This document shows, piece after piece, positions 21,758 to 22,308 of a DNA stretch of 22,308 nt; position 1 is the stretch's first letter, and each line of letters begins with the position of its first letter. Origin of the DNA: RGIG8748 sp045576175 (lineage in GTDB: Bacteria; Bacillota; Clostridia; UMGS1810); contig JAZNFW010000069.1 of NCBI GenBank assembly GCA_045576175.1, forward strand, positions 1 to 22,308, given 5' to 3'. The notes under the pieces were generated by a model. That model saw only the letters and a list, made by a program, of their open reading frames with translations, was not told the origin of the DNA and made no database searches. The position numbers were made by a program, and so were the translations under genes.

Positions 21758-22308
21758 AAACGGACCCTTTGAAAGAGTCGCAATCGAAGATGTATCATTT
21801 GAAATAGAAGATGGCGATTTTGTAGGATTAATTGGTCATACTGGCAGTGGAAAGTCTACGCTAATAGAACACCTAAACGGTCTTTTAAAGGCGGACGAGG
21901 GTCAAATAATTATTGACGGTGTTGATATAACTTCCAAAGACTGTAAACTGTCACAAATTCGAACAAAGGTTGGTCTCGTTTTTCAGTATCCCGAATATCA
22001 GCTATTTGAAGAAACTGTGTACAAGGATATTGCATATGGACCGACAAATATGAATCTTGGTGAGGAAGAAATCAAAAGGCGAGTTTTCAGGGCCGCAGAA
22101 TTTGTCGGACTCGATGCCGACATTATGAATCGTTCTCCTTTTGAGCTTTCCGGCGGTCAGAAAAGACGCGTTGCAATAGCAGGAGTTCTGGCTATGGAGC
22201 CTTCTGTTCTTATTCTGGACGAGCCTACTGCAGGTCTTGATCCGGCTGCCAGAAATGACCTTCTGAGCCGTCTTAAGCATCTTCACAAAGAGAGAGGTAT
22301 AACCATTA
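21717..22308 (+). CDS. ecfA2: energy-coupling factor transporter ATPase EcfA2 (3' truncated by window)
   Basis: Second ATPase of the ECF module, running off the right edge after about 197 residues. The start is ATG 21717, inside ecfA1, with GGAG about ten bases upstream; the resulting N-terminus (MSITVKNLKHTYSK, then GPFERVAIEDVSFEI) is exactly the EcfA2 style. Motifs seen are Walker A GHTGSGKST (40-48), VFQYPEYQLFEETVYKDIAYGP, LSGGQKRR (signature near 144-148) and Walker B LDEPTAGLDP (Asp168, Glu169). The H-switch and C-terminal domain are not in the window. No internal stop interrupts it. It is probably translated by coupling to ecfA1, giving balanced subunits for the EcfA1-EcfA2 heterodimer. 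Confidence 0.95.
   Translation, partial: MSITVKNLKHTYSKNGPFERVAIEDVSFEIEDGDFVGLIGHTGSGKSTLIEHLNGLLKADEGQIIIDGVDITSKDCKLSQIRTKVGLVFQYPEYQLFEETVYKDIAYGPTNMNLGEEEIKRRVFRAAEFVGLDADIMNRSPFELSGGQKRRVAIAGVLAMEPSVLILDEPTAGLDPAARNDLLSRLKHLHKERGITI

Overview
The window looks like ordinary chromosome from a low-GC, endospore-forming member of the Bacillota, most likely class Clostridia. The reasons are the AT-rich sequence, the strong Shine-Dalgarno sites, a SipL-type spore coat morphogenesis gene, Asp23/YloU, YloV/FakA, YwlC, YwlE, a DnaD/DnaI-type helicase-loading pair, an SLH-domain surface protein and paired ECF ATPases. I see no tRNA or rRNA gene, CRISPR array, insertion sequence or prophage. The largest gap between genes is about 116 bases, so no stretch over 300 bases lacks a gene.

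Layout. (1) Bases 1-98 are the 3' end of an unrecognised + strand gene. It meets the only - strand gene, an M20-family amidohydrolase (123-1268), at a shared bidirectional terminator. (2) A divergent promoter region leads right into sipL and a secreted D-Ala-D-Ala carboxypeptidase, which ends at a very strong terminator (4147-4181). (3) A sigma-A-type promoter drives metA. With no terminator visible after metA, a long run follows: a YhaO/SbcD-like nuclease, a compact membrane-spanning YhaN-like ATPase, yloU, yloV and recG. (4) A new promoter precedes prfA, followed by ywlC (tRNA t6A synthesis), ywlE (protein-arginine phosphatase), rimI, tsaD (t6A) and an SLH-domain protein. (5) After a 15-bp hairpin come a DnaD-domain protein, a DnaI/DnaC helicase loader, a SAM-dependent methyltransferase and the ECF transporter ATPases ecfA1 and ecfA2, the last cut by the window edge.

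How the genes fit together. The third block joins DNA repair (SbcD/SbcC-like pair, RecG) with envelope and lipid functions (YloU, YloV). The fourth is a translation-quality block: peptide release, t6A37 modification, ribosomal protein acetylation and phosphoarginine removal. The fifth begins with replication initiation. Many genes abut or overlap, so translational coupling is likely. Three genes (yloV, tsaD, ecfA1) appear to start at TTG behind strong ribosome-binding sites.

I found no clear evidence of a wholly undescribed system. The points most worth a second look are an 11-bp hairpin that contains the ribosome-binding site of the carboxypeptidase gene, the SLH protein's five diverged tandem beta modules, and the compact YhaN-like ATPase, which carries a transmembrane hairpin and no zinc hook.
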